Origin: Deinococcus aestuarii
GTDB taxonomy: Bacteria > Deinococcota > Deinococci > Deinococcales > Deinococcaceae
DNA: 64,000 nucleotides
NCBI RefSeq assembly: GCF_018863415.1
Contig: NZ_JAHKSN010000018.1
Span: forward strand, 36,269-100,268
Direction of reading: 5' to 3'
Position 1 is the stretch's first letter; every line of letters starts with the position of its first letter. Under the pieces are notes generated by a model, which searched no databases, had not been told where the DNA came from, and saw nothing but the letters and a program-made list of their open reading frames with translations. Made by a program: the position numbers and the translations under genes. This document shows, piece after piece, positions 8,462-20,727 of this stretch.

Positions 8462-8828
8462 AGGTGCAGCGGCGCCGCTCCATACCGTCAAGGGGTCATG
8501 GCTGGGGTCCCGAGGGTGGACGGCACAACGGGGCTGGAGCCGCGCGTCGCAGACGTGACCCGGGCGCTTCGTCCGGGGACCACAGCCGTTCCTGACACGA
8601 CGAAGCTCGCAAACATGACCTGTGGAGGCCACTGACCCTTTCGTACGGACGCCGCGCCGCTTCCCCGAAACCGAAGGCAGCGACGCCGCGCCGGGTCGCG
8701 AAGCTTATACTCAGTCCAGAAATTGTTCAGAACAATTGACATTCAGAACAAGTTGCTCCACCCTGAAGGGACTTTCAGACAATTCAAGAGAGGGAGGGCG
8801 GCACCCAGGTGCTGCCAAAGGAGGACGG
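8462..8828 (+). promoter_or_regulatory. Promoter region of the lactate operon
   Basis: 367 bp with no supported gene upstream of lctP. It holds a TTATAC -10-like box (8705-8710), the palindromic operator candidate at 8722-8736, and the strong Shine-Dalgarno AAAGGAGG just before ATG 8829. The leader of roughly 100 bases is long enough for regulation, but no riboswitch fold was recognised. Confidence 0.5.
8722..8736. promoter_or_regulatory. Candidate FadR/LldR-type operator
   Basis: ATTGTTCAGAACAAT is a perfect palindrome with one central base. It contains TTGT-N5-ACAA, matching the TNGT...ACNA pattern bound by FadR-subfamily GntR regulators such as LldR. It lies just downstream of the TTATAC box at 8705, where a repressor would block transcription. 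A partial second half-site (TTCAGAACAA) follows at 8742. Binding by the transposon's own regulator is inference. Confidence 0.6.
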
Positions 8829-10538
8829 ATGGAACAAGCCGTGTCGGTCTGGACGCAGAATTACGCGCCCATCGGGGGAAGTCTGTGGCTTTCCACGCTG
8901 GTGGCGCTGATTCCCGTCGTGTTTTTCTTCGTCGCCCTGGTGGGCCTGCGCCTCAAGGGGTACGTGGCCGGGGCCATCACGGTGCTGCTGGCCTTTCTGG
9001 TGGCGGTGCTCGGCTACGGGATGCCCTTCGCCAAGGCAGCCTGGGCCACGCTGTACGGCTTTGGCTATGGGCTGTGGCCGATTGCCTGGATCATCGTCGC
9101 CGCCGTGTTTCTGTACAAGGTGGCGGTCAAGACCGGGCAGTTCGAGGTCATCCGGCAGTCGGTGCTGAATATCACCGAGGATCAGAGGTTGCTGGTCGTG
9201 CTGATCGGCTTCTGCTTCGGTGCGTTTCTGGAAGGGGCCGCCGGATTCGGCGCGCCGGTCGCCATCACGGCAGCGCTGCTGGTGGGCCTGGGTCTGAACC
9301 CGCTCTATGCCGCCGGGCTGTGCCTGATCGCCAACACCGCGCCCGTCGCCTTCGGGGCGCTGGGCATTCCGATCACCGTAGCGGGCGGCCTCACCGGGAT
9401 TCCGGCACACACCATCGGCCAGATTGCCGGGCGACAGCTCCCGCTGCTGGCGCTGTTCGTCCCGTTCTTCATGGTTTACCTGATGGACTCGGGCAAGGGC
9501 GGCATGAAAGCTGGGATGAAGGGCGTGCGTGACCTGTGGCCCGCGCTGCTGGTCGCCGGGCTGTCCTTTGCGGTCACGCAGTACCTCACCTCCAACTTCA
9601 TCGGGCCGGAACTGCCCGACATCACCTCGGCACTCGTCAGCCTGGTCGCCACCGCCACCTTCCTGAAGTTCTGGAAACCGCGGGAAATCCAACCTATCCC
9701 CGCGCCGCAGACGGTGGGGGCGGCCTACCGGCCTGTCCAGACGGCCAACATGACCGCTGGAAGCGTCCTCAAAGCGTGGTCGCCCTTCCTGCTGCTCACG
9801 CTGTTCGTGGTGATCTGGAGCCTGCCCGGCTTCAAAGCCCTGTTCGACCTCAAGGCTCCCGGCCCGCTCGCCTGGACGGTGTCGCACTGGGACGTGCCCA
9901 CCCTCAACAACCAGGTGTTGAAGGTGGCGCCCATCGTCGCCGAGCCGACCCCCTACGCCGCGAGCTACAAGCTCGACTGGCTCTCGGCCACCGGCACCAG
10001 CATCTTCCTGGCCGCACTCGTCAGCATGGCCGTGCTCGGCATGAAGGCCCGTGAAGGTGTGCAGACCTTCGTAGAAACCCTCAAGGAACTCTTCTACCCG
10101 GTCCTGACCATCATGTTCGTGCTGGGCTTCGCGTATATCGCCAACTACTCCGGCCAGAGCGCCACGATGGCCCTGGCGCTGGCGCAGACCGGGCAGCTCT
10201 TCCCGCTGTTCTCGCCGATGCTGGGCTGGCTGGGCGTGTTCCTGACCGGCTCGGACACCTCCTCCAACGCGCTGTTCAGCAATCTTCAGCAGGTGACCGC
10301 GCAACAGGTGGGCATGAACCCGGCGCTAGCCGTCGCCGCCAACACCACCGGGGGCGTGACCGGCAAGATGATTTCCCCGCAGAGCATCGCCGTCGCCTGC
10401 GCCGCCGTGGGCCTGGTGGGCCGCGAGAGCGAGCTGCTGCGCTTCACCGTGAAAAAGAGCCTGGGCTTCCTCGCTATCATCATGGTCATCACTTACCTCC
10501 AGGCCTACGTCGTGCCGGGGATGATTCCTCACCCATAA
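8829..10538 (+). CDS. lctP: L-lactate permease
   Basis: A protein of 569 residues, very hydrophobic, with about 12-14 membrane segments and the LctP signature region ([20 protein letters not shown] near residue 130; [14 protein letters not shown] near 475). It imports lactate with protons. ATG 8829 is preceded by AAAGGAGG. It is first in the lctP-lldEFG order and separated from lldE by 87 bp. It is full length for the family. Confidence 0.93.
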   Translation: MEQAVSVWTQNYAPIGGSLWLSTLVALIPVVFFFVALVGLRLKGYVAGAITVLLAFLVAVLGYGMPFAKAAWATLYGFGYGLWPIAWIIVAAVFLYKVAVKTGQFEVIRQSVLNITEDQRLLVVLIGFCFGAFLEGAAGFGAPVAITAALLVGLGLNPLYAAGLCLIANTAPVAFGALGIPITVAGGLTGIPAHTIGQIAGRQLPLLALFVPFFMVYLMDSGKGGMKAGMKGVRDLWPALLVAGLSFAVTQYLTSNFIGPELPDITSALVSLVATATFLKFWKPREIQPIPAPQTVGAAYRPVQTANMTAGSVLKAWSPFLLLTLFVVIWSLPGFKALFDLKAPGPLAWTVSHWDVPTLNNQVLKVAPIVAEPTPYAASYKLDWLSATGTSIFLAALVSMAVLGMKAREGVQTFVETLKELFYPVLTIMFVLGFAYIANYSGQSATMALALAQTGQLFPLFSPMLGWLGVFLTGSDTSSNALFSNLQQVTAQQVGMNPALAVAANTTGGVTGKMISPQSIAVACAAVGLVGRESELLRFTVKKSLGFLAIIMVITYLQAYVVPGMIPHP

Positions 10539-10625
10539 ACCCCGCCTTTCCGACTGAAACCACCACGCCGGAAGGCCACAGGACTATTCCTGGTGACCTT
10601 CCCCCGCCCCTCGAAAAGGAACGCC

Positions 10626-11369
10626 ATGCACATCGACCTCTTCCTCACCTGCGTCAACGACGCGCTGTTTCCCGCAACCGGGCAGGCGACCGTCCGGTTG
10701 CTCGAACGCCTGGGCCACCGGGTGAACTTCAACCCCGCCCAGACCTGCTGCGGGCAGATGCACCTGAACACCGGCTACCGCGAAGACGCCCTGCACCTCA
10801 TCCGCAAGTTCGTGCGCGACTTCCGTGACTCGGAGGTCGTGGTGACGCCCAGCGGCTCGTGCGCCGCGATGGTGCGCGAACTGTACCCCGAGGCCGCGCA
10901 GTGGGCCGGGGACGACGAGTTGCTGCGCGACGTGGAGGCCCTCGCCCCCCGCGTCTTCGAACTCTCCGAGCTTCTGGTGAACAAACTCGGCGTGACCGAC
11001 GTGGGCGCGTACTACCCGCACCGCGTGACCTATCACCCCACCTGCCACGCCATGCGCGCGCTGCGGGTGGGCGACGCGCCGCTGCAACTCCTGAGGAACG
11101 TGCGCGGCATGACGCTGGTGGAACTGGAAGGCGCGAACGAATGCTGCGGCTTCGGCGGCACCTTCGCGGTGAAGAATCCCGACGTGAGCGCGGCGATGCT
11201 GACCGACAAGGCCCGGCACATCATGAACACCGGGGCCGAAGCCTGCACGGCGGGCGACAACTCGTGCCTGCTGCACATCGGCGGCGGGCTGCACCGCCTG
11301 CGCTCGGGCACCCGCACCGTCCACCTCGCCGAGATCCTGGCGAGCACCGAAGAGGAGGTGTTCGCGTGA
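10626..11369 (+). CDS. lldE: L-lactate utilisation subunit LldE (LutA)
   Basis: A protein of 247 residues with the duplicated cysteine-rich CCG domains: QTCCGQM near residue 43, PSGSCAAMV near 80, YHPTCHAMRALR near 138, and NECCGFGGTF near 170. These ligate an iron-sulfur or heterodisulfide-type cluster in the LldEFG (LutABC) lactate dehydrogenase. ATG 10626 has an AAAAGGA ribosome binding site. The end overlaps the lldF start (GTGA), indicating coupled translation. Confidence 0.93.
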   Translation: MHIDLFLTCVNDALFPATGQATVRLLERLGHRVNFNPAQTCCGQMHLNTGYREDALHLIRKFVRDFRDSEVVVTPSGSCAAMVRELYPEAAQWAGDDELLRDVEALAPRVFELSELLVNKLGVTDVGAYYPHRVTYHPTCHAMRALRVGDAPLQLLRNVRGMTLVELEGANECCGFGGTFAVKNPDVSAAMLTDKARHIMNTGAEACTAGDNSCLLHIGGGLHRLRSGTRTVHLAEILASTEEEVFA

Positions 11370-12901
11370 GCGACCACGGAGGTCTGCACCCCGCCCAGCC
11401 GTTTCCCGAAGCCGCCCGCGAGCAGGTGGTGAGGGCCCAGCTCCGGGCCAACCTGCGCAAAGTCACGCACACCATCCGCGAGAAGCGCGCGAACGTGGTG
11501 GGGGAGCTGCCCCAATGGGAACAGTTGCGGACGCTGGGGGCCGCGACGAAGGACGCCTCGCTCGCCAACCTTTCCGACCGCCTGCTGCAACTGGAGCAGA
11601 GCGTCAAGGCGCGGGGCGGGCACGTCCACTGGGCGCGGGACGCGCAGGAAGCCCGCGAGATCGTGGCCCGGATCGCGGCGGCCCACGGCGCCCGCGAACT
11701 GATCAAGGTCAAGTCGATCACCTCCGACGAGATCGAGCTGAACCGGGCGCTGGAGGAACGCGGCATCCACGCCATCGAGACGGACCTCGCGGAACTGATC
11801 GTGCAGCTCTCGCATGACCGGCCCAGCCACATCCTCGTCCCGGCCATCCACCGCAACCGCGCCGAGATTCAGGCCCTCTTCAACGCGGAGCTGCCCGGCG
11901 AGGGCGAGCTGCCCGACGACCCGGCGGCCCTCGCGGCGGCGGCGCGGCGCTACCTGCGCCACAAGTTCCTGACCACCAAGATGGCCGTATCGGGCGCGAA
12001 TTTCGCCATTGCCGAGACGGGGACGGTGTGCGTGGTGGAGTCCGAAGGCAACGGGCGCATGTGCGTCACGCTGCCGGAGGTGCTGGTCAGCATCATGGGC
12101 ATCGAGAAGGTGCTGGAGACGTGGGAGGACATCTCGGTCTTCATGGAACTCCTGCCGCGCAGCAGCACCGCCGAGCGCATGAACCCCTACAACTCCTTCT
12201 GGAGCGGCGTGACCCCCGGCGACGGCCCGCAGGAATTCCATCTGGTGCTGCTCGACAACGGGCGGACCAACGTGCTGGCCGACGACTTCGGGCGGCAGAC
12301 GCTGCGCTGCATCCGCTGCTCGGCCTGCCTGAACGTCTGCCCCGTGTACGAACGGGCGGGCGGCCACGCCTACGGCAGCGTCTACCCCGGTCCCATCGGC
12401 GCGATTCTGACGCCGCAACTGCTGGGGATGCACGACAAGAACGCCAACACGCTGCCCGGCGCGTCCAGCCTATGCGGCGCGTGCTACGACGTGTGCCCGG
12501 TCAAGATCAACATCCCGCAGGTGCTGATTTACCTGCGCTCCGAGGCGAATCTGCAAAAGGGCCTCACCGCCGAGGCGCTCGCCATGAAGGGCATGAAGTT
12601 CGTGATGTCGGAAGGCTGGCGCTTCGAGGGGGCGCTGGAGCTTGCCCGCGTGGGCCAGGGGCCGCTGGTGCACGGCGACGCGATCACCTCGCTGCCGGGG
12701 CCGCTCGCGGGCTGGACCCAGGTGCGTGACCTGAAGCCCTTCCCGAAAGAGGGGTTCCGCGATTGGTGGCGCAACCGCCCGGCGCCCGTGGACGCGGCCC
12801 CGCCCGCCATCGTACAGAAGGCCGAGGAAGGCCCCGTCCCGCCGCAGAAGAAGGAAGGCGGCCAGTTCGACGCCGAGCCGCCCAGAGAGGACACGTTATG
12901 A
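11366..12901 (+). CDS. lldF: L-lactate utilisation iron-sulfur subunit LldF (LutB)
   Basis: A protein of 511 residues. An N-terminal LUD domain includes TTKMAVSGANFAIAETGTVC around residue 210. Two [4Fe-4S] cysteine motifs follow: CIRCSACLNVCPVYE and CGACYDVCPVKINIP. GTG 11366 overlaps the lldE stop by four bases, and ATGA at the 3' end couples it to lldG. It transfers electrons in the LldEFG lactate-oxidising complex. A longer open frame extends back into lldE but is out of register with the family start. Confidence 0.93.
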   Translation: MSDHGGLHPAQPFPEAAREQVVRAQLRANLRKVTHTIREKRANVVGELPQWEQLRTLGAATKDASLANLSDRLLQLEQSVKARGGHVHWARDAQEAREIVARIAAAHGARELIKVKSITSDEIELNRALEERGIHAIETDLAELIVQLSHDRPSHILVPAIHRNRAEIQALFNAELPGEGELPDDPAALAAAARRYLRHKFLTTKMAVSGANFAIAETGTVCVVESEGNGRMCVTLPEVLVSIMGIEKVLETWEDISVFMELLPRSSTAERMNPYNSFWSGVTPGDGPQEFHLVLLDNGRTNVLADDFGRQTLRCIRCSACLNVCPVYERAGGHAYGSVYPGPIGAILTPQLLGMHDKNANTLPGASSLCGACYDVCPVKINIPQVLIYLRSEANLQKGLTAEALAMKGMKFVMSEGWRFEGALELARVGQGPLVHGDAITSLPGPLAGWTQVRDLKPFPKEGFRDWWRNRPAPVDAAPPAIVQKAEEGPVPPQKKEGGQFDAEPPREDTL

Positions 12902-13542
12902 CTGCCGAGCCCTTTCCCTCCACGGCGGAAGCCAAACTGGAACTGCTGACCCGCATCAACCGCGCCATCGCCGGGGCGGAGCAACAGCCTCTGCCCCCCT
13001 ACCCGGTGTCCGCGCCGCTCTCCCGTGAAGCCGTCTTGCACCAGTTCGAGGACCGCATTCTGGACTACAAGGCGGCGTTCACCCGCGTCCTGGCAGGCGA
13101 GATCGTGGGGGCGGTGGCGGCGGCGCTGGGCGGGGCGCGGCGGGTCATCGTGCCGCCCGGCCTCGCGGCGGCGTGGCTGCCCGCTGGCCTGGATATGCTG
13201 CGCGACGACCCGCCCTTATCACACGCCGACCTCGACCGGGCGGAGGCGGTGGTTACCGGGTGCGCGGTCGCGGTGAGCGAGACGGGCACCATCATCCTCG
13301 ACCACGGCCCCGACCAGGGCCGCCGGGCGCTCTCGCTGATCCCCGACCTGCACGTATGCCTGGTGCGTGGGGATCAGGTCGTGCAGACGGTCCGGCAGGC
13401 CGTGGACACTGTGGCCGCCAGCGTGCGCGCGGGCCGCCCCCTGACCTGGCTTTCGGGCGGCAGCGCGACCAGCGACATCGAACTGGTGCGCGTGGAGGGG
13501 GTGCATGGGCCGAGGCACCTGCACGTTATCGTCGTCGAATAG
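12898..13542 (+). CDS. lldG: L-lactate utilisation subunit LldG (LutC)
   Basis: A protein of 214 residues with a LUD domain: [20 protein letters not shown] around residue 120, then [20 protein letters not shown] near the C-terminus, the LutC hallmark. ATG 12898 overlaps the lldF stop. It completes the lldE-lldF-lldG set that oxidises L-lactate to pyruvate. Confidence 0.93.
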   Translation: MTAEPFPSTAEAKLELLTRINRAIAGAEQQPLPPYPVSAPLSREAVLHQFEDRILDYKAAFTRVLAGEIVGAVAAALGGARRVIVPPGLAAAWLPAGLDMLRDDPPLSHADLDRAEAVVTGCAVAVSETGTIILDHGPDQGRRALSLIPDLHVCLVRGDQVVQTVRQAVDTVAASVRAGRPLTWLSGGSATSDIELVRVEGVHGPRHLHVIVVE

Positions 13543-13632
13543 TACGGATTCCGTCTGAGCAATGGTCCGGACCCTTTCGAGGGGGAGTACGGCAAAAGAA
13601 TTCTCGTGTTTCAAGAGGCACGCGGAGGACGC

Positions 13633-16017
<2,385 letters not shown>

Positions 16018-16212
16018 GTCCGGCATGGATGCCCGCTTCCATCCCCACCTGACGGACTCCCCGACCCGGTGGACACGTCAGGTCTGCCCCCCCGGATTCC
16101 CCCGGCGGCAACTCCGCCGCCTCTCCCTCCTCATCCTGGGGGACAGGCGGGATGCGGTTCACCTGCTGGTTCCTTCTGCCCTGGTGCGCCCACGAGGGAT
16201 CAGGTGGCGGGC

Positions 16213-17040
16213 ATGACGGGCGGCGCGGCGGCTGCCGGTCCACGCCCGGTCCTGATCGTCTCCGACCACACCGGCTTGACGGCAGAGAACGCCGCCCGTG
16301 CCCTGCTCGCGCACTTTCCGGAGCAGTCCCTGGCGTACCTCCAGCGGCCCTTCGTCGCCACGGTTGAGGTCGCGCGGGGGGTGGCGCAGGAGGTCGCCAC
16401 GCTGGCGAGCGGAGGCGAACGGCCACTCGTGTTCACCACCATCACCGAGCCCGAGGTCATGCGAGAACTGGAGGTGGTCCCCGCCCGGGTGTTCGACCTC
16501 CTTGGCCCCGGCCTCAGCCTCTTGGAGGAGGAGTTCGGCGAGCGGGCCACCCGCAGCGTGGGTCGCCACCACGACATGCATGACCAGACTTCCTACCTCG
16601 CCCGCATGGATGCCCTGGACTTCGCCCTGGCTACCGACGACGGCCTGGGGGACCGCCAGTACGGCCTGGCGGACGTGATCCTGGTGGGGGTCAGCCGCGC
16701 CGGCAAGACGCCCACCAGCCTGTTTCTGGCCCTCCAGCACGGCGTTCGCGCCAGCAACTATCCCCTTGCCGAGGATGACTTCGAGCGTGAGTCGTTGCCG
16801 ATTCCCCTGGAGCCGTACCGCACCAAGCTGCACGGCCTGACCATCGACCCCCGCCGCCTGCACGCCATCCGCACCCAGCGCAAGCCGAACAGCCGCTACG
16901 CCAGCCTCGAACAGTGCGAACACGAGGTTCGCCGGGCCGAACGCCTCTTCGCGCGGGCCGGGATTCCCGTCCGCGACACCACCTCCGCCAGCGTGGAGGA
17001 GATCGCAGCGGGGATTCTCACACAATTACGACGGGTGTAA
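16213..17040 (+). CDS. ppsR: PEP synthase regulatory kinase/pyrophosphorylase
   Basis: A protein of 275 residues of the DUF299/PSRP family. [20 protein letters not shown] is at the N-terminus, the P-loop [15 protein letters not shown] is near residue 160, and [10 protein letters not shown] with NSRYAS follows. It reversibly phosphorylates PEP synthase on a threonine with ADP, switching it off and on. ATG 16213 is chosen because the family starts at about PVLIVSD; a GTG nine bases upstream is possible. Its position next to ppsA confirms the partner. It is the last cargo gene before tnpA. Confidence 0.92.
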   Translation: MTGGAAAAGPRPVLIVSDHTGLTAENAARALLAHFPEQSLAYLQRPFVATVEVARGVAQEVATLASGGERPLVFTTITEPEVMRELEVVPARVFDLLGPGLSLLEEEFGERATRSVGRHHDMHDQTSYLARMDALDFALATDDGLGDRQYGLADVILVGVSRAGKTPTSLFLALQHGVRASNYPLAEDDFERESLPIPLEPYRTKLHGLTIDPRRLHAIRTQRKPNSRYASLEQCEHEVRRAERLFARAGIPVRDTTSASVEEIAAGILTQLRRV

Positions 17041-17045
17041 GGGTA

Positions 17046-17121
17046 GGAATACCGCAAAAACGAGGTATTCCCAGCGTACGCCCGAGCAGCAGCCTGAAAG
17101 AGTGGCCGCCTTGGAAGGCGG
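17046..17121. promoter_or_regulatory. Inverted repeats between ppsR and tnpA
   Basis: GGAATACC (17046-17053) and GGTATTCC (17064-17071) form a perfect 8-bp inverted repeat with a 10-base spacer, a candidate operator for tnpA. A second hairpin CCGCCT-TGGA-AGGCGG (17106-17121) followed by TTTC could weakly terminate the cargo operon. Neither role is proven. Confidence 0.35.
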
Positions 17122-17209
17122 TTTCAGATAGCGAGACGACTTGGCGTTATGTCTTGGACTGTGGGCCTGAGAACAGTCCTCTGTCAAGCCTAAAACGATT
17201 GGACACGGC

Positions 17210-20170
17210 ATGACGGCTCATCCCTCGTCGCTGTTCACTGCTGCTCAGCGTGAACAGTTCACCCGCTTCCCTGCCCTGGACGAGCGCATCCTCTCCCGGT
17301 ACTACCTGCTCGACGCCGCTGACCTCCGCCTCGTGCGGGAGCGGCGTCGAGATTTCAACAAGTTGGGCTTCGCCGTGCAGCTCACCGTTCTGCGCCACCT
17401 GGGGCGCGGATTACGCTCCGGGGAAACGCCCCCCGAAGCCGTCCTGGCCTACCTCGCCGAACAACTGCGGGTGGATTCGGCGTGCTACACCCAGTACGCC
17501 ACCCGCGAGCCGACCCGGCGCGAACACTTCGCGGCCCTGTGTCAGTGGCTGGGGTACGTCGAATTGTCGCGCCGACAGGGCGCTGAATTGCGTGACTGGC
17601 TGGTGCCGTTGGCCGTCGTCACCGATCAGCCTTTCCCATTGATGAGTGCTCTGATGGACGAGGTGCGGCGGCGGCACCTCCTGGTGCCGCGTTTCAGCGT
17701 TCTCGAACGCCTGGTTCGCTCGGCCCGCGTCCGCGCCGATCAGCACACCTACGGCGTGCTCAATTTGCCCCTCAAGGGCGACCTCGCCGAGCGGGTGGAC
17801 GACCTGCTGGTGCCGCAGGGGGAAGAAGCGGTCTCGCGGTTCGCGTGGCTGGCGCGGCCTGTAGGCGCGCCCAAGCCCAAACATCTCCTGACCCTGCTGG
17901 ACAAATTGGCCTTCGTGCGGACCTTCCCGGTGCAGAGCAACCTCCAGGCCTTTTTGCCGCAGAGCCGCCTGGAGCATCTGGCGGAAGAAGCCCGGCGGCT
18001 GAGTGCCTCGCACCTCGCGGACTTTGAACCCTGGCGCCGCCGGGCCACGCTGATGGCCCGGCGGCTCGACCTCTCCGAGACCCTGACCGATGCCGTCCTC
18101 GACATGCACGACCGCGTGATGGTGTCGCTGCTGCGGGAAGGCGAACGGGCTGCGGCGGAGGTCTTCGGGCAGCAGGGGCCGCCACTCGTCGAGCAGTTCG
18201 GCACCTTCAAGTCGGTGTGCGCGGCGGTGATCGCCGCGCGTGAGCAGGGAGCTGACCCCTATCAGGCCATCGAAGCCGTCGTGAACTGGCAACAGCTCGT
18301 CGAGACCGTGCGGGAGAAGGAGGTGGTGAGTGCTGAGCAGCTTGATCCGTTGCACCATGCGATGAAGGGCTATGCGAAGGTACGAAGCTATGCCCCCCGG
18401 CTGCTGGCGGCCTTCACCTTCCATGCAGAGGGCAAGGCGGTACCCGTGGTCGAGGCGCTGAACCTCCTCCGCGAGATGTACGCGGCGAACAAGCGCACCT
18501 TACCTGAACACGTCCCCATCGGCTTTGTCCGGCAGAAGTGGGCCGGGCAGGTGTTCCGAGATGGCGTAGTGGACCGCCGGGCCTACGAGTTGTGCGTGCT
18601 GGACGAATTGCGGCTCGCGTTGCGAGCCGGAGATGCCTGGGTCACCGGGAGCCGCAAGTACAAGGACCTCGACGCCTACCTGCTGCCACAGGGCACCTGG
18701 CAGAAACGCCTCCCCGAGCTGTCCCTGGACCTGCCGGAGACGTTCGACGCCTTCTGGACAGCCACGGAACCCAGGCTCACAGAGCAGTTGCGTGAGGTGG
18801 CCGACCTGCTCGCCCGGGGCGAGCTGTCCTCCGTGTCGGTGCAACGCGGCAGGCTCAGGATCGGGAAGGTCACGCGGGCAGTGCCCGACGAGGTGGAGCC
18901 TCTGGGGCGCAGGCTGAGTGCGCGACTCCCGCGTGTGAAGATCACTGACCTGCTGCTGGAGGTCAACGCCTGGACCCGCTTCACGGGGGTCTTCCTGAAT
19001 CTGCACAGCGGGAAGGAGGTGGAGCGGCATGACCATCTGCTGACCGCGATCCTGGCTGACGGGCTGAATCTGGGGCTGACCAAGATGGCGGAGGCTTCCC
19101 CGGACCCCGGTATGACCGCGCGCCGATTGATGTACCTCGCGGACTGGTTCGTTCGCCCTGACTCCTACGCGGCGGGTCTCGCGGAGCTGGTGAACTTCCA
19201 GTCCAAGCTGCCCCTGGCCGCGTTGTGGGGCGATGGCACGACGAGCAGTTCCGACGGGCAACGCTTTCCGACAGGTGGGCGCGGGAAGACCTTCGGGCAT
19301 CTGAATGCCAAGTATGGTCGTGAGCCAGGCGTCCTGTTCTATACCCATGTCAGCGACCAGTACGCGCCCTTCCACACCAAGGTCATTACCGCCAATGTGC
19401 GTGATGCGATGCACGTGCTCGATGGGCTGCTGTACCACCTGTCGGAGCTGAAGATCAAGGAGCACTACACCGACACGGCGGGCTACACCGAGCAGGTCTT
19501 CGCCCTCTGTCACCTCCTGGGCTTCCGCTTCGCCCCCAGGATTCGGGACCTGGGCGAGACCCGGCTGTACACGCCCGAGGTCGGCTCGGCCTATGGGCTG
19601 CTGGAGCCGCTGGTAGCCCAGCGGCTCAACCTGCGCCTGATCCGTGAGCATTGGGACGAGTTGCGGCGGCTCACGGCCTCGATTAAGGCGGGCACGGTGA
19701 CGGCCTCGTTGATCCTGTCCAAGCTCGCTTCATATCCAAGGCAAAACGGTTTGGCGTTGGCCCTGCGCGAGCTGGGCCGCGTCCAGCGGACATTATTCAC
19801 GCTGGAATGGCTGCGCGACCCCGAGTTGCGCCGCCGGGTGCTGGCGGGCTTGAACAAGGGGGAGGCCCTGCACGCCCTGAAGCGGGCAGTCGCTTTCCAT
19901 CGCAGCGGCGAGATTCGGGATCAGTCATTCGAGGCGCAGAGCAATCGCGCCAGCGGCCTGAATCTCGTGACGACGGCTATCACCGTTTGGAACACGGTGT
20001 ATCTGGGGCGCGCCGTCGAGGCCCTGCGCGCTGAGGGTGTGGACGTACCCGACGAGTTGCTGGCGCACGTGTCACCGCTGTCGTGGGAGCACATCGGGCT
20101 GACTGGCGATTACGTGTGGCACCCCGAAGGGGTGCCCGCCGAGGGAGCCTACCGGGCGTTACGCGAGTAA
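17210..20170 (+). CDS. tnpA: Tn3-family transposase
   Basis: A protein of 986 residues, the normal Tn3 TnpA size. An N-terminal DNA-binding DUF4158-like region (RERRRDFNKLGFAVQLTVLR) is followed by the DDE_Tnp_Tn3 domain: LWGDGTTSSSDGQRFPTG with the first Asp, HYTDTAGYTEQVFAL with the second, and LNKGEALHALKRAV with the Glu. The C-terminal SPLSWEHIGLTGDYVW is typical. It ends 24 bp before the right terminal repeat. It should drive replicative transposition of the element and looks intact. Confidence 0.95.
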   Translation: MTAHPSSLFTAAQREQFTRFPALDERILSRYYLLDAADLRLVRERRRDFNKLGFAVQLTVLRHLGRGLRSGETPPEAVLAYLAEQLRVDSACYTQYATREPTRREHFAALCQWLGYVELSRRQGAELRDWLVPLAVVTDQPFPLMSALMDEVRRRHLLVPRFSVLERLVRSARVRADQHTYGVLNLPLKGDLAERVDDLLVPQGEEAVSRFAWLARPVGAPKPKHLLTLLDKLAFVRTFPVQSNLQAFLPQSRLEHLAEEARRLSASHLADFEPWRRRATLMARRLDLSETLTDAVLDMHDRVMVSLLREGERAAAEVFGQQGPPLVEQFGTFKSVCAAVIAAREQGADPYQAIEAVVNWQQLVETVREKEVVSAEQLDPLHHAMKGYAKVRSYAPRLLAAFTFHAEGKAVPVVEALNLLREMYAANKRTLPEHVPIGFVRQKWAGQVFRDGVVDRRAYELCVLDELRLALRAGDAWVTGSRKYKDLDAYLLPQGTWQKRLPELSLDLPETFDAFWTATEPRLTEQLREVADLLARGELSSVSVQRGRLRIGKVTRAVPDEVEPLGRRLSARLPRVKITDLLLEVNAWTRFTGVFLNLHSGKEVERHDHLLTAILADGLNLGLTKMAEASPDPGMTARRLMYLADWFVRPDSYAAGLAELVNFQSKLPLAALWGDGTTSSSDGQRFPTGGRGKTFGHLNAKYGREPGVLFYTHVSDQYAPFHTKVITANVRDAMHVLDGLLYHLSELKIKEHYTDTAGYTEQVFALCHLLGFRFAPRIRDLGETRLYTPEVGSAYGLLEPLVAQRLNLRLIREHWDELRRLTASIKAGTVTASLILSKLASYPRQNGLALALRELGRVQRTLFTLEWLRDPELRRRVLAGLNKGEALHALKRAVAFHRSGEIRDQSFEAQSNRASGLNLVTTAITVWNTVYLGRAVEALRAEGVDVPDELLAHVSPLSWEHIGLTGDYVWHPEGVPAEGAYRALRE

Positions 20171-20194
20171 AGTGCGTTCTGGACGGGCTTTTTC

Positions 20195-20232
20195 CTTAGC
20201 GTACTAAAATTCTCGGATCTTGTCCTATCCCC
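20195..20232 (-). repeat. Right terminal inverted repeat of the Tn3-family transposon
   Basis: A 38-bp repeat. Read inward from 20232 it begins GGGGATAGGACAAGATCC. The following ACTTG (20233-20237) is the second copy of the target duplication. Confidence 0.93.
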
Positions 20233-20326
20233 ACTTGGCGGCGCAAACATCAAGCCAGAGCGCGACGTTGCCACTACCAACGTCGCGCCCTCCTGCATAT
20301 GCGGCTGTAGTACTAGGAACGGCCAC

Positions 20327-20512
20327 ATGCGCGTCAACCTCGAGGACGGCCGGAGTGAGACTTGGTCTCTCGCCCGTCCGCCCCGAGGGGGCGTGAGGGG
20401 GACCTCGTCCGCCCGCACGTCGAAGAGAAACCTCACCTTCGAGGTCGACCACCTGGGGGCAGACTCCGGTCTGCGGGTCGACCGTGGCAGCTTCCAGGAA
20501 GGCGATGAGTGA
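20327..20512 (+). CDS. Small hypothetical protein, doubtful
   Basis: A 61-residue frame from ATG 20327 to TGA 20512. The only support is that its end overlaps the next start (ATGAGTGA), a common coupling arrangement. The sequence (MRVNLEDGRSETW at the start, EVDHLGADSGLRVDR near the end) is not recognised. The IS701 right end lies only 11 bp upstream, so its promoter may have been separated from it by the insertion. Confidence 0.35.
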   Translation: MRVNLEDGRSETWSLARPPRGGVRGTSSARTSKRNLTFEVDHLGADSGLRVDRGSFQEGDE

Positions 20513-20600
20513 GGCGCCCCATACGGGGTTCTCCGCGCGTGATGGCCGGGAGGTGCTGGCCACGCTGATGCGGCACGAGGCTAAGACCAATACCTACTAA
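20505..20600 (+). pseudogene. 5' stub of an unknown gene running into a solo Tn3-type end
   Basis: ATG 20505 opens a frame beginning MSEAPHTGFSARDGREVL and ending HEAKTNTY at TAA 20598-20600, inside the terminal repeat described next. The coding bias is good and it overlaps the previous frame by eight bases. Only 31 residues remain, so it looks like an N-terminus cut off by the repeat. Alternatively the transposon end supplies its natural stop. The family is not recognised. Confidence 0.5.
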
Positions 20601-20625
20601 AATTTCTGGATCTTGTCCTATCCCC
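20591..20625 (-). repeat. Solo Tn3-type terminal inverted repeat
   Basis: Read inward from 20625, this begins GGGGATAGGACAAGATCC and continues to AATTTTAGTA, so about 30 bases match the ends of the lactate transposon. It has right-end orientation and no partner elsewhere in the window. It may be the right end of a larger or deleted relative. Confidence 0.8.
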
Positions 20626-20727
20626 CTGCTGGAGACGGCGAAGGCTCGCAACGCTGCTTAAAGGGTTTTGTGGAGCACTACCACCCCTCAGGTCTTCGGC
20701 CCACGCTGAGGCAGAAGGCGCCGTAGC

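Noticed and set aside
10859..11365. Extension of lldF upstream through lldE
   Set aside because: The extra residues are an antiframe of lldE, rich in arginine and proline. The GTGA overlap start gives the normal LldF length.
16025..16212. Small ORF between ppsA and ppsR and a longer ppsR N-terminus
   Set aside because: Proline/arginine-rich, no ribosome binding site, and the PSRP family begins at PVLIVSD. The stretch is better treated as leader.
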